From: Comamonas odontotermitis
Lineage (GTDB): Bacteria > Pseudomonadota > Gammaproteobacteria > Burkholderiales > Burkholderiaceae_C
DNA length: 64,000 nucleotides
Direction: 5' to 3'
Assembly: GCF_014207855.1 (NCBI RefSeq)
Contig: NZ_JACHKZ010000001.1
Coordinates: 372,001-436,000, forward strand
The translations under genes and the position numbers were made by a program. Positions 31,787 through 41,230 of the stretch are shown piece after piece. The notes below the pieces were generated by a model. That model saw only the letters and a list, made by a program, of their open reading frames with translations, was not told the origin of the DNA and made no database searches. Numbering within the stretch: the first letter of the stretch is position 1; every line of letters starts with the position of its first letter.

Positions 31787-32355
31787 TGTCCGTACCGATC
31801 CAGCAGTTTGATGTAGGCGCCAGAGGCCGCCAGCAGCACATCGCAGAACTCGCGCGCAGCCCCTGCCCCGCCGCGCTGCACGGTGGTGAAATGGGCCACG
31901 CCACGCGCCTCGGCATGGGCATTGGCTGGAGCACATGCCAGCCGACAGCGGCGCAGCACAGGCAGGTCGGGCCAGTCATCACCAATGGCAGCAGCCTGGT
32001 GCCAGTCCAGCCCCAGCTCGGTCAGCATATCCTGCGCGGCAGGCAATTTGTCTTCGGTGCCATAGCGCACCTGTTCCACGCCCAGCGCCGCCAGGCGGTG
32101 CCGCAATGCGCGCGAATCCCGGCCGGTGATGACGGCGGGCGTAATGCCCGCTTCGCGCAGCATCTTCATGCCATGGCCATCCAGCGTATGAAAGCGCTTG
32201 AGCGTTTCGCCCGCTTCGCTGATGTAGAGGCCACCGTCGGTAAGGACTCCGTCCACATCGAAAAAAGCCACCTTGATGCCTTGCGCGCGCAGCAACAACT
32301 CTGCAGGCCATTGCTGGGCAGGCGTGATCGGGCCAGGGGAAATCATCGTCACCAT
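31783..32355 (-). CDS. kdsC: 3-deoxy-D-manno-octulosonate 8-phosphate phosphatase
   Basis: 190 residues. HAD-superfamily C0 type: FFDVDGVLTDGGLYI (nucleophile Asp), VITGRDSRAL, and IGDDWPDLPVL (metal-binding Asp pair). It removes phosphate from Kdo-8-P in LPS synthesis. The ATG at 32355 shares bases with the kdsD stop (TGATG); a TTG one codon upstream is the alternative. Confidence 0.93.
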   Translation of the reverse strand: MVTMISPGPITPAQQWPAELLLRAQGIKVAFFDVDGVLTDGGLYISEAGETLKRFHTLDGHGMKMLREAGITPAVITGRDSRALRHRLAALGVEQVRYGTEDKLPAAQDMLTELGLDWHQAAAIGDDWPDLPVLRRCRLACAPANAHAEARGVAHFTTVQRGGAGAAREFCDVLLAASGAYIKLLDRYGQ

Positions 32356-33353
32356 CAAATCACCTTCGCACGCATCAGATCGCCAATATGAATGATGCCA
32401 ACCAGATGCTTGTCGGTATCGGTCACCAGCACGCTGGTGATGCGGTGGGCCTCCATCATCGCAGCGGCATCTGCGGCCAGGGCATCGGGCGAGATCTGCC
32501 GGGGCGAGGCATACATCACCTCGCCTGCCGTCACATGGCGCAGGTCGGCACCCGCTTCGATGCGGCGGCGCAGGTCGCCATCGGTAAAGATGCCTTGCAG
32601 CACGCCCTGTGCGTCCACGATGGCCGCCGCGCCCATGCCTTTGGCGCTCATCTCGCGCATCAGCGCGCTGAAAGTGGCATTCGGCAGCACGCGGGGCACT
32701 GCATCGCCAGCGCGCATCACATCGGCCACATGGGTGAGCAGACGGCGACCCAACGCACCGCCCGGGTGGGAGCGGGCGAAATCTTCTGCCTTGAAGCCGC
32801 GCGCTTCCAGCAAGGCCACTGCCAGCGCATCGCCCATGGCCATCTGCGCCGTGGTACTCGCCGTGGGCGCGAGATTCAGCGGGCAGGCCTCCTTGTCGAC
32901 ATGGGTGTTCAGCACCCAGTCGGCATGGCGTGCCATGGCGGATTCGCGGTTGCCGGTCATCGCCACCACGGGTACGCCCAGGCGCTTGAGCACGGGCAGC
33001 AGCACCGCAATTTCAGCGCTCTCGCCGCTGTTGGAGATGGCAAGCACCACATCATCAGCGGTCACCATACCCAGATCGCCGTGGCTGGCCTCGCCCGGGT
33101 GCACAAAAAAAGCGGGTGTACCGGTCGACGCCAGGGTTGCCGCAATCTTGCGGCCCACATGGCCGCTTTTGCCCATGCCGGTGACCACCACGCGGCCACG
33201 GGTCGCCAGCATGCGCTGCACCACTTGCACAAAATCGTCGTCCAGACGCTGCGCCATGGCAAGAATGGCCTCGGCCTCGATCGAAAAGGTGGATACAGCC
33301 AGCTGGAGGATCTGCGCCGCCTGGACCGGGCGCGTGGCTTGTAGAGTGCTCAT
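32355..33353 (-). CDS. kdsD: Arabinose-5-phosphate isomerase
   Basis: 332 residues from ATG 33353. SIS domain first ([49 protein letters not shown]) and two CBS domains after residue ~205. It makes arabinose-5-phosphate for Kdo. First gene of the kdsD-kdsC-lptC unit, divergent from apt. Confidence 0.94.
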   Translation of the reverse strand: MSTLQATRPVQAAQILQLAVSTFSIEAEAILAMAQRLDDDFVQVVQRMLATRGRVVVTGMGKSGHVGRKIAATLASTGTPAFFVHPGEASHGDLGMVTADDVVLAISNSGESAEIAVLLPVLKRLGVPVVAMTGNRESAMARHADWVLNTHVDKEACPLNLAPTASTTAQMAMGDALAVALLEARGFKAEDFARSHPGGALGRRLLTHVADVMRAGDAVPRVLPNATFSALMREMSAKGMGAAAIVDAQGVLQGIFTDGDLRRRIEAGADLRHVTAGEVMYASPRQISPDALAADAAAMMEAHRITSVLVTDTDKHLVGIIHIGDLMRAKVI

Positions 33354-33543
33354 TGGGGTGATTTTATCGGAGCGCCCCGCCCGGTTGCAGAGTAAGCGCA
33401 TGTTCACGGCCCGCGAGCCGCCCCACTGCAGCGCAACCGTCGGGAAATCGTCAACTTGTTCCAATCCCAAACGTCGCAAAGGCAGGCTACCTAGCCGTTT
33501 GCACTACCATGGCAGCTTGGATCGCCTTCCCCCACCACCCACC

Positions 33544-34098
33544 ATGCAAGCCCCAGACGTCAACGCCTTTTTGCGCCACCATATCCGTACCGTACCCGAT
33601 TGGCCGGCGCCGGGCGTGCAGTTCCGCGACATCACGCCCCTGCTGCAGAATCCGCAGGTCTTCCACGTCTTGGTTGATGCCTTTGTGCACCGCTACATGG
33701 GCCGCGACATGCGGCCCGATGTGGTGGCAGGCCTGGATGCACGCGGTTTCATCATCGGCGCGGTCATTGCCTACCAGTTAAAAGTGGGGTTCGTTCCCAT
33801 CCGCAAGAAGGGCAAGCTGCCCTTCACCACCGTGGAAGAGACCTACGAGCTCGAATACGGCAGCGCTACCGTCGAGCTGCATGCAGACGCGGTCAAGCCA
33901 GGCGACCGGGTGCTGGTGGTGGACGACCTGATTGCTACCGGCGGCACGATGATGGCAGGCAAAAAGCTGCTGGAAAAACTGGGTGCCACCGTGATGGAAG
34001 GCGCGGCCATTGTCGATCTGCCCGAGCTAGGCGGCTCGCAGCGCCTCAGGGATGCGGGGCTGCCGCTCTTTACCTTGGTCGATTTTTCAAGCCATTGA
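33544..34098 (+). CDS. apt: Adenine phosphoribosyltransferase
   Basis: 184 residues from ATG 33544. The PRPP-binding loop [14 protein letters not shown] and the substrate motifs [16 protein letters not shown] and GLDARGF are all present. It salvages adenine to AMP. Confidence 0.94.
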   Translation: MQAPDVNAFLRHHIRTVPDWPAPGVQFRDITPLLQNPQVFHVLVDAFVHRYMGRDMRPDVVAGLDARGFIIGAVIAYQLKVGFVPIRKKGKLPFTTVEETYELEYGSATVELHADAVKPGDRVLVVDDLIATGGTMMAGKKLLEKLGATVMEGAAIVDLPELGGSQRLRDAGLPLFTLVDFSSH

Positions 34099-34236
34099 GG
34101 CCCTGAAGGGCAGTGGCGTACGCGCCCCCCATATCAAAAAAACCATAGCTGATTGCGTCACTGTCGATGGGTTTCGCGCCCCAATCTGCCAGAAAGGCAA
34201 TGCAGATGAGCGCAACCAGCCATGTTTTTGACCAGC

Positions 34237-35100
34237 TCAGTTCAAATCGCCGTACTGGGTATTGCTGAGCCCGCCAAAATTGGTATCTGGCGTGGGGACA
34301 GGAACGCCTCCTTGCCGAGCCGCCCGGCGAGCACTTTCCACGTGCTGGGCCGCACTCGCACGCGCCGGCACGATGGGTGCAGGGCGTGTGGCCGCAGGCG
34401 CTGAGGGCACCACAGGCGCTCCGCCTTCCAGCTCAGGCACGGGGCGAACGGCTGCATCGAGCAACGCCTTCTTGAAAGCCTCGATTTCCGCCTCTTCGAT
34501 GGGATCGATGCCGTGCGTCGCGGGCAGAACCGTTGCATTGCCAGCAGCGCCTGCATTTCCAGCCAATCCTGCACCCGGGTTTTTGCCAGCGAAGGCGCCC
34601 ACGGTACTGGCAGCAGAAGCAGATGCCTGCCTGGCCTTGCCACTGGACAACCCCAGCTGGCCGTTGAGGCGCCAATAGACCGATGTCACCAGAATTTCAA
34701 ATCGGGTCTTGGCGGAATAAGCGATCAGCGCCTCGATCTGGCTGAGCTTGTCTGGGCTGGCGGAAAACTGCTCCGACAGGTCGATCATCACGATGAACTG
34801 CGTCGCCCGCTTGTCGAGCGCCAGCACTTTGAACTTGTAGCCAGCAGAAAGAATGCCCGAGCGCACCATCGATTCACGCACGGACGAATAGACCATTTCC
34901 CGCCGGGCAGAGCGCTCCCCCGGGCGATGGGTCATGTCTGCAGCATGCGGCGCAACCAGAGGCTTGGGCCCCAAGGGGGCAGCTGCCTGCGGATCGTGCT
35001 GTGCAGTACGCAATGATTCCGCAAACACCGACGGCTGCGCGGCATCAATCCGCACAGGCAGCTTGCTGGATTTGCCAAACCATCTGGCAAAAAGAGACAT
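34237..35100 (-). CDS. Conserved hypothetical protein with low-complexity Ala/Pro region
   Basis: 287 residues. The start MSLFARWFGKSSKLPVRID is positively charged and not a signal peptide. A compact middle part (about residues 65-155, SVRESMVRSGILSAGYKFKVLALD... FIVMIDLS) looks like a folded domain; residues 155 onward are rich in Ala, Gly and Pro and may be unstructured. No known family was recognised. Composition is like the surrounding chromosome. Confidence 0.7.
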   Translation of the reverse strand: MSLFARWFGKSSKLPVRIDAAQPSVFAESLRTAQHDPQAAAPLGPKPLVAPHAADMTHRPGERSARREMVYSSVRESMVRSGILSAGYKFKVLALDKRATQFIVMIDLSEQFSASPDKLSQIEALIAYSAKTRFEILVTSVYWRLNGQLGLSSGKARQASASAASTVGAFAGKNPGAGLAGNAGAAGNATVLPATHGIDPIEEAEIEAFKKALLDAAVRPVPELEGGAPVVPSAPAATRPAPIVPARASAAQHVESARRAARQGGVPVPTPDTNFGGLSNTQYGDLN

Positions 35101-35236
35101 GCCGATTCCCTACCCAAATCTGTTTTTATGGAGACCCAATCGTTTGCTTCTTAACGCAACAAACGTTTTCAATTGTAGAGGCCTGTGCTGGATCAATGAC
35201 GGAAAAATCTATCTGTGCGTTGACCAACAACAGCAA

Positions 35237-35713
35237 TTATGTGGTGGCAACGCGTCGTTTTCTGTTGCCCAGGCGCTTGGCAAGTACCGAGCCCGCAGCC
35301 ATGGCCAATGCCACTGCCACGGTAGGCTGGCGGTTGCACAGCTCTGTAAATCGGATATTGGGCAGGCCCCACAGGCGCGTAGCCGAAACCGCCTGCACCG
35401 TGGCGTTGCGCGGGCGGTGCGAGAAGAAAGCGCCCTCTCCCACAATGGAGCCGGGCCCCACGATGGCGAGGCGAATGCGCTGCTGCTCGTCTTCAAAATG
35501 CACACTCAGGCTACCGCTTTCGACGAAAAACAAGGTGCGCTCCTGGCTCCCCTGCTGAAACAGCACCTGCGAGGCCGCAAGGTTCGTTGGTGCCAGATAT
35601 GGTGCCAAAATCTCCCACTGCGCATTGGTCAGCGGGTTGATCATGCTTTCTTCGTCCTGGCAATTGTTGATGGCAGCGATCAGGCTACCGATATCGGTTG
35701 GGGTGTTCACCAT
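35237..35713 (-). CDS. Cyclic nucleotide-binding (cNMP) domain protein
   Basis: 158 residues from ATG 35713. One cNMP-binding beta-roll is visible (LFQQGSQERTLFFVESGSLSVHF, and GSIVGEGAFFSHRPRNATVQA, the phosphate-binding cassette). No helix-turn-helix follows, so it is a stand-alone sensor rather than a Crp-type regulator. Partner unknown. Confidence 0.8.
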   Translation of the reverse strand: MVNTPTDIGSLIAAINNCQDEESMINPLTNAQWEILAPYLAPTNLAASQVLFQQGSQERTLFFVESGSLSVHFEDEQQRIRLAIVGPGSIVGEGAFFSHRPRNATVQAVSATRLWGLPNIRFTELCNRQPTVAVALAMAAGSVLAKRLGNRKRRVATT

Positions 35714-35905
35714 GCAATCTCTCCTCCCAGATCCAGGCACGCTAAGGCGCTGATCTGCTTCAATTTTTGTGTTACATCCAATCTAACCGACTCGCTGATG
35801 TTTTCTTTTGCAGCAGCGAAACAGTTTGTAAAAAATTATCTTCTACAGCCCACCTCCCATGCAATCTCCTGCCTGTCACGCGCGGGGGCAGGCTGCCAAC
35901 CTCCC

Positions 35906-36832
35906 ATGAATGCTTTGTTCGACGCCATCGCCACCATGCCCGTGTGCAAGGATGCGCAGCGCCTCTTCCATGGCCGCGGCGGCCTGTATCCCGGCTGTGA
36001 GCACCTGTCTCTCGACATCTTTCCGCCCGCCATCGTATTGACCAGCTTTGCCCCGCTGGAGGATAGCGATCTGCAGACCATTGGCGACGCGCTGCTGACG
36101 CGCTGGCAACAGATCCACCCCGACGAGCCGCTCACCTGGGTATACCAGTGCCGTGCATTGGGCGCGGCACAGACCCGGCTGGTGCAGGGCAACCTGCCTG
36201 ATCCGCACACCGTGCAGGAAGACGGCGCCCACTATCTGGTGCATGTGCTGCGCGGCCAGAACCACGGCCTGTTTCTGGACATGGCCGCGGGCCGAAGGTG
36301 GGTGCGCCAGTACATCGCGCGCCAGCCCGATCCAGGCAAATGCAAGGTGCTGAACCTGTTTGCTTACACCTGCGCCTTTTCGGTGGTGGCCCTGCAGGCA
36401 GGTGCAGGCCAGGCGATCAACATCGACATGGGCAAGGGCGCGCTGGCCACGGGCCAGCAGAACCACAGACTCAACCAACTGGCAGGCGGACAATTCTGGC
36501 CGCACGATATTTTCAGCAGCTGGGGCAAGATCACCCGCACGGGGCCGTACCAGCTGGTCATCATGGATCCGCCCAGCTACCAGAAGGGCAGCTTTGTCGC
36601 CACCAAGGACTACGCCCGCCTGATCAAGCGCCTGCCCGACCTGCTGGTGCCTGGCGGCCATGCGCTGCTCTGCCTCAATGCGCCGGAGTTGCCGCTTTCC
36701 TTTTTGACAGAGCAGATGGCACAGATCGTGCCGGAGCTGGAATTCATCGAACAGGTCGCCAACCCGGCTGTGTTTGCCGATGTATCACCCGACAAGGCTC
36801 TGAAGGTACTGGCTTACCGCATGCCCGGCTGA
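35906..36832 (+). CDS. Class I SAM-dependent methyltransferase (RlmI/RlmK-like)
   Basis: 308 residues from ATG 35906. The core shows GLFLDMAAGRRWVRQY, the motif I region VLNLFAYTCAFSVVALQAGA, and the catalytic motif IMDPPSYQKGSF of the rRNA-methyltransferase type. RlmI-like family members methylate cytosine in 23S rRNA; the exact target of this shorter one is not known. Confidence 0.85.
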   Translation: MNALFDAIATMPVCKDAQRLFHGRGGLYPGCEHLSLDIFPPAIVLTSFAPLEDSDLQTIGDALLTRWQQIHPDEPLTWVYQCRALGAAQTRLVQGNLPDPHTVQEDGAHYLVHVLRGQNHGLFLDMAAGRRWVRQYIARQPDPGKCKVLNLFAYTCAFSVVALQAGAGQAINIDMGKGALATGQQNHRLNQLAGGQFWPHDIFSSWGKITRTGPYQLVIMDPPSYQKGSFVATKDYARLIKRLPDLLVPGGHALLCLNAPELPLSFLTEQMAQIVPELEFIEQVANPAVFADVSPDKALKVLAYRMPG

Positions 36833-36865
36833 GCTTTGTCAAGAACGAAGTTGGATGGGCGTACA

Positions 36866-37678
36866 TCAGTCCTTGCCCAAGGGCGCAGTGAACAGCAGTG
36901 GCGTCGGGTCGGGAAAGATATCGCGCCACACCGGGGCGAATGCCAGCTCGCCTACGCCGGGCGCTTCGCTGAAGTCGGGCAGCGCCAGCAGGCACAGCTG
37001 TAGATGCAGGTGTGGGAGCCACCAGCCGTTTTCGTCGAAATCGCCCAGCTTGGCAAACTGCGTACCAGCCGCGATGGCATCGCCCGGTCGCCAGCGCCTT
37101 GCCGTGCGATGGCTCAGGTGGCCCCAGATGCTGTAGAAGGCGGAACGGTCATCACCCTGGCCTGGATCGTGGCGCAGCACCAGCATGCCGCCGTAATCGA
37201 GCCGCTCGTCGCGCACCTCGGCCACCACCACTTCTGCAGCAAGCGGCAGGGTCAGCGCCGTGCCGGCAGGAGCAAACAGGTCCAGCCCCAGGTGGCAATC
37301 GCGCATCACGCCGTCCAGCCGGCTCGAACGGTAGTTGTCACTTTGGTAGACGCAGCGCTGCTCCATCCAGTCGCCTACGCCAATGGCAAAACCGGCTTGC
37401 TGCTGCAGCGCCGCATAGGCGGCTACCGCGCCCGCGCGGTCCATGGTGGCACTGGCCCGCGCCACGGGCGAATCCGCACTGCGCAGGTCGACATAACCCG
37501 TGCGCGCCTGCTGCAGGCCCGGCATCAGGCCGCTCCAGCTGCCACGGTGCTGTGCGAGCCATGCATGAAAGGCCGCTGCCTGTGGCACGGCAGCCAGGCC
37601 CTGCTGGTGGCGCGCAATGGCAGCAGCAATCGGATCGACGCCCGCAACCTGCGGGGAGTTGAAAGGAGCAGTGGTCAT
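36866..37678 (-). CDS. M23 (LytM-type) metallopeptidase-domain protein
   Basis: 270 residues from ATG 37678. The C-terminal half has the M23 zinc motifs: CHLGLDLFAPAGT (H-x3-D) and LPHLHLQL (H-x-H), with SIWGHLSHRTARRW between. No signal peptide is visible, so either the start is wrong or it acts in the cytoplasm; a similar domain occurs fused to aminotransferases in other bacteria. Substrate unknown. Confidence 0.75.
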   Translation of the reverse strand: MTTAPFNSPQVAGVDPIAAAIARHQQGLAAVPQAAAFHAWLAQHRGSWSGLMPGLQQARTGYVDLRSADSPVARASATMDRAGAVAAYAALQQQAGFAIGVGDWMEQRCVYQSDNYRSSRLDGVMRDCHLGLDLFAPAGTALTLPLAAEVVVAEVRDERLDYGGMLVLRHDPGQGDDRSAFYSIWGHLSHRTARRWRPGDAIAAGTQFAKLGDFDENGWWLPHLHLQLCLLALPDFSEAPGVGELAFAPVWRDIFPDPTPLLFTAPLGKD

Positions 37679-37794
37679 CAGAAGGGAGGGGAAGGGCATG
37701 CAAAGGCTATCCAGCCGATCCGCACATTGTGCTTTCTGCCATCCATGGCAGCAATGCGGCGCTGTCCGCTGCGCAACCAGGGCGGCTGTGTTGG

Positions 37795-39261
37795 CTATTT
37801 CCCGATGCAGAAGCTGGAAAAGATCACGCCCAGCAGATCGTCGGATGTGAATTCGCCAGTGATGGCGTTGAGCGATTGCTGTGCCAGGCGCAGTTCCTCG
37901 GCCAGCAGATCGAGCGCGGGACTGTCCACATGCAGTTGCTCGTGGGCACTGTCCAGGTGTTCCTGCACCTGCTGCAGCGCCTGCACATGGCGGGCGCGCG
38001 CAATATAGGTGCCTTCGGCAGCCGCTTGCCAGCCAGCCATGGCCAGTAGCTGCCTGCGCAATGCATTCAGCCCGTCGCCGGTCTTGGCCGAAAGAATCAG
38101 CGGCTCATCGCCTGCTGTATCTGCAGGCGCATGAATAGCTACAATTTTTGATGCCTCAGCACTCATCTGGCGGGCGCTGGTGGCTGAAAACGCATCTGCC
38201 TTGTTCCACACCTGCATCACCGGCACGCTGGAAGGCAATTGGCCACGCAAGGTGGTTGCAATCTGTGCATCGGCGGCGCGGTAATCGTCTTCCTGCATGC
38301 GCGTGAGGTCGTGCAGAAACAGCACGGCATCGGCGCTGGCGATTTCTTCCCAGGCGCGGGCGATACCGATGCGCTCTACCTCGTCATCGCTCTCGCGCAG
38401 GCCGGCGGTATCGATCACATGCAAGGGCACGCCTTCGATCTGAATGGTTTGCGCCACTTTGTCGCGCGTGGTGCCCGCAATCGGTGTGACGATGGCAAGC
38501 TCCGCTCCCGCCAGCGCATTGAGCAGCGAGCTTTTGCCCGCATTGGGCTGCCCGGCGATCACCACCTTGATCCCTTCGCGCAGCAGTGCGCCCTGGCGCG
38601 TGCGCTGCATCACGCCCTGGAGAGTGCTACGCAACTGATCGAGCTGGCCGTAGGCATCGGCCTTTTGCAGAAAGTCGATCTCCTCCTCGGGAAAATCGAG
38701 CGTCGCCTCCACCAGCATGCGCAGGTGGATGAGCGCATCGCGCAGGCGATGAATCTCCTGCGAAAAAGCGCCGGTGAGCGAGCGGCTGGCGCTGCGCGCG
38801 GCCGCTTCGGTGCTGGCATCGATCAGATCGGCAATCGCCTCGGCCTGGGCCAGGTCGATCTTGTCGTTCAGAAAGGCGCGCTCGGTGAACTCGCCCGGCT
38901 CGGCCAGGCGCAGGCCCGGCAAGGTCGTCTGGCCATTGGCAGCAAGGGTCTGCGCGGCTTCCAGGCAACGCGCCAGCAGCAACTGCAGCACCACCGGCCC
39001 GCCGTGGGCCTGCAGCTCCAGCACATCTTCGCCGGTATAGCTGTGCGGCGCCGGAAAATACAGCGCCAGCCCCTGGTCGATGGCCTGCCCGTCTGCCGCC
39101 TTGAAGGGCAGATAGCTCGCCTCGCGCGGCTTGAGCGCCTTACCGCACAACAACTGCACCAGCGGCGCAATGGCCTTGCCCGACACCCGCACGATGCCCA
39201 CGGCCCCCCGTCCGGGGGCGGTGGCAATGGCAACAATCGGGTCTTGGTGGCGGGCAAGCAT
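37795..39261 (-). CDS. mnmE: tRNA modification GTPase MnmE
   Basis: 488 residues from ATG 39261. N-terminal folate-binding domain ([20 protein letters not shown]), central GTPase with [22 protein letters not shown] and NKAD, and the C-terminal CIGK that holds the catalytic cysteine. With MnmG it modifies the wobble uridine of tRNAs. A copy of the dispersed AGCT repeat is read in frame near residues 370-376. Confidence 0.95.
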   Translation of the reverse strand: MLARHQDPIVAIATAPGRGAVGIVRVSGKAIAPLVQLLCGKALKPREASYLPFKAADGQAIDQGLALYFPAPHSYTGEDVLELQAHGGPVVLQLLLARCLEAAQTLAANGQTTLPGLRLAEPGEFTERAFLNDKIDLAQAEAIADLIDASTEAAARSASRSLTGAFSQEIHRLRDALIHLRMLVEATLDFPEEEIDFLQKADAYGQLDQLRSTLQGVMQRTRQGALLREGIKVVIAGQPNAGKSSLLNALAGAELAIVTPIAGTTRDKVAQTIQIEGVPLHVIDTAGLRESDDEVERIGIARAWEEIASADAVLFLHDLTRMQEDDYRAADAQIATTLRGQLPSSVPVMQVWNKADAFSATSARQMSAEASKIVAIHAPADTAGDEPLILSAKTGDGLNALRRQLLAMAGWQAAAEGTYIARARHVQALQQVQEHLDSAHEQLHVDSPALDLLAEELRLAQQSLNAITGEFTSDDLLGVIFSSFCIGK

Positions 39262-39454
39262 GGGCGATTCTCGGGCAGATTCAGGCAAAAGGCTGCAGCG
39301 CAAGGCTGCACACTACAGATTTAATAGCTTTTGGCGCACGTTGGTTGTGCGTCAAAGGCCATTTTCATTCAAAACAGCGGATTCAATGCCTCTGATTATC
39401 GGCGCGCACGGTCAGTGGCGCTGCCCAGCAGGTTCACCGTTGCAGGAAAAAAGA

Positions 39455-39476
39455 AAAAGCCTGCTCGCGCAGGCTT
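39455..39476 (-). terminator. Terminator after the peptide-binding protein gene
   Basis: On the minus strand AAAGCCTGC-GCGA-GCAGGCTTT is followed by TTCTTTTTT. It lies about 40 bases beyond the stop codon. The gap 39262-39516 holds no other gene. Confidence 0.85.
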
Positions 39477-39516
39477 TGGTTTTGGGATTTGGTTTTCGTA
39501 CGCGGCTTGAACCTGC

Positions 39517-41100
39517 TTACTTGATGGTCGTCCAGGCCGGAATCGGGCGCGCATCGGCGCGGTACACGGTGTCGATGCCCTTGCGCATGGCCCAGGGGAA
39601 GATCTGGTGGTGCACAGGGATGGTGTAGAAATTGTCCTTGGTCATCTTCAACGCATCGTTGATCAGCGCATCACGCTTGGCCGGGTCCGTCTCGGTCTTC
39701 ATCGCGTCGATCTTGGCATCCAGCTCCTTGTCGGCAATGCGGCCGCCGTTGTAGACGCCGCCGCCCGCGCTGCCCTTGCTGTGGACCAGCGCATCCAGCG
39801 TGTAGAGCGCGTCAAACGTGGCCACGCCCCAGCCGAACAGGTAGGCGTTGGGGTCGGAGTTCATCACACGCGTCACGTACTGGGCCATCGGCGTAGCCTG
39901 CAGGCTCGTCTTGATGCCGATGCGGGTCCACATGGCGGTCACCGCCTGGCAGATCGCCTCGTCGTTCACATAGCGGTCGTTCGGGCATTCCAGCTTCAGG
40001 TTGAAGCCATTGGGGTAGCCTGCTTCGGCCAGCAGCTTCTTGGCGCCTTCCACGTCGTATTTGGCAGCACGCTGCTCCAGCTCCTTGCTCCAGCCATGCA
40101 CCATGGGTGCAATCATGGTGCCCGCTGGGATGGACATGCCACGCATGGTGCGCTTGTGCAGGCCTTCGGTGTCGATCGCCATGTACATGGCCTTGCGCAC
40201 CTTGATGTCCTTGAGCGGGTTCTTGCCCGCCGTGCCAGCGCCTGGCAGCTCGTCGCGGAATACATCCAGGCCCAGGTAGATGGTGCGGTTTTCCGTGCCT
40301 TCCAGGAGCTTGAGCTCTGGGGTCTTCTTGATGCGATCCTGGTCCTGCGGTGGCGGGTCAACCATGAAATCGACCTGGTTCGAGATCAGCGCAGCAGTGC
40401 GGGTAGCGGCCGATTTGATCGGGGTGAAAACCACTTCGTCCACGTTGCCGGTGGGTTTGTCCCACCAGTTGGGGTTTTTCTTGAGGGTCAGCTTCACATC
40501 AGGCTGCCAGCCCGTCGCAATGAACGAGCCCGTGCCGTTGGTGTTGCGGCTGGCAAAGGATTCTTCCTTGCCTGCGTAATCCTGGGTCTTGACGGAATTG
40601 TTCTTCTCGGCCCAGGCCTTGTTCATGATGCGCGCCTCGGTCAGCTCGCGCAGCAGGATGGGGTTGGGGCCCTTGAGGATCAGATCGACGGTGAAATCGT
40701 CGACCTTCTTGACCTCCTTGACGCTCTGGGTGGAGCTCATCATGTTCGATGGTGGCGTCATGATGCGGGTCAGAGAAAACACCACATCATCGGCCGTGAA
40801 CGGTGCGCCGTCATGGAATTTGACGCCCTTGCGCAGCTCAAAGCGCCATTGCGTTGGGCTCACTTCGGTCCATTTGGTAGCCAGCGCGGGCTCCAGCTGG
40901 AAATCCTTGCCATAGCGCACCAGCGGCTCGTACACCTGCTGCAGGAAAGCGTGCGTGGTCTGGTGGTTCTGCGCATGGGGATCCAGGGTCAGGATGTCGT
41001 TGGCGCCAGCCCAGCGCAGGGTTGCCGCTTGTGATGCACCCGCGCACACCAGCACTGCCAGCGCCAAGGCGCTGCGTTGAAAAACCGAAACTTTTGCCAT
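39517..41100 (-). CDS. ABC transporter peptide-binding protein (SBP family 5, DppA/OppA type)
   Basis: 527 residues. Sec signal peptide (SALALAVLVCAGASQA) and the family 5 signature NDILTLDPHAQNHQTTHAFLQQVYEPLV, plus WTEVSPTQWRFELRKGVKFHDG. It binds peptides or similar ligands in the periplasm. No transporter permease or ATPase is adjacent. It interrupts the usual yidC-mnmE neighbourhood. Confidence 0.92.
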   Translation of the reverse strand: MAKVSVFQRSALALAVLVCAGASQAATLRWAGANDILTLDPHAQNHQTTHAFLQQVYEPLVRYGKDFQLEPALATKWTEVSPTQWRFELRKGVKFHDGAPFTADDVVFSLTRIMTPPSNMMSSTQSVKEVKKVDDFTVDLILKGPNPILLRELTEARIMNKAWAEKNNSVKTQDYAGKEESFASRNTNGTGSFIATGWQPDVKLTLKKNPNWWDKPTGNVDEVVFTPIKSAATRTAALISNQVDFMVDPPPQDQDRIKKTPELKLLEGTENRTIYLGLDVFRDELPGAGTAGKNPLKDIKVRKAMYMAIDTEGLHKRTMRGMSIPAGTMIAPMVHGWSKELEQRAAKYDVEGAKKLLAEAGYPNGFNLKLECPNDRYVNDEAICQAVTAMWTRIGIKTSLQATPMAQYVTRVMNSDPNAYLFGWGVATFDALYTLDALVHSKGSAGGGVYNGGRIADKELDAKIDAMKTETDPAKRDALINDALKMTKDNFYTIPVHHQIFPWAMRKGIDTVYRADARPIPAWTTIK

Positions 41101-41150
41101 ACATCAACCCCCATGTTGTTTAACAACGATCTGAACAGACCATGCTAACG

Positions 41151-41176
41151 AAAAAACGGCCGCAAATGCGGCCGTC
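41151..41176 (-). terminator. Terminator after yidC
   Basis: On the minus strand ACGGCCGCA-TT-TGCGGCCGT is followed by TTTTTTC. It is the end of the rpmH-rnpA-yidD-yidC transcript. Confidence 0.85.
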
Positions 41177-41230
41177 CTGGGGGCTGATGCGGGAATGCCC
41201 GCCTAGGCAATCCCTGCATTGACAAAGCGC

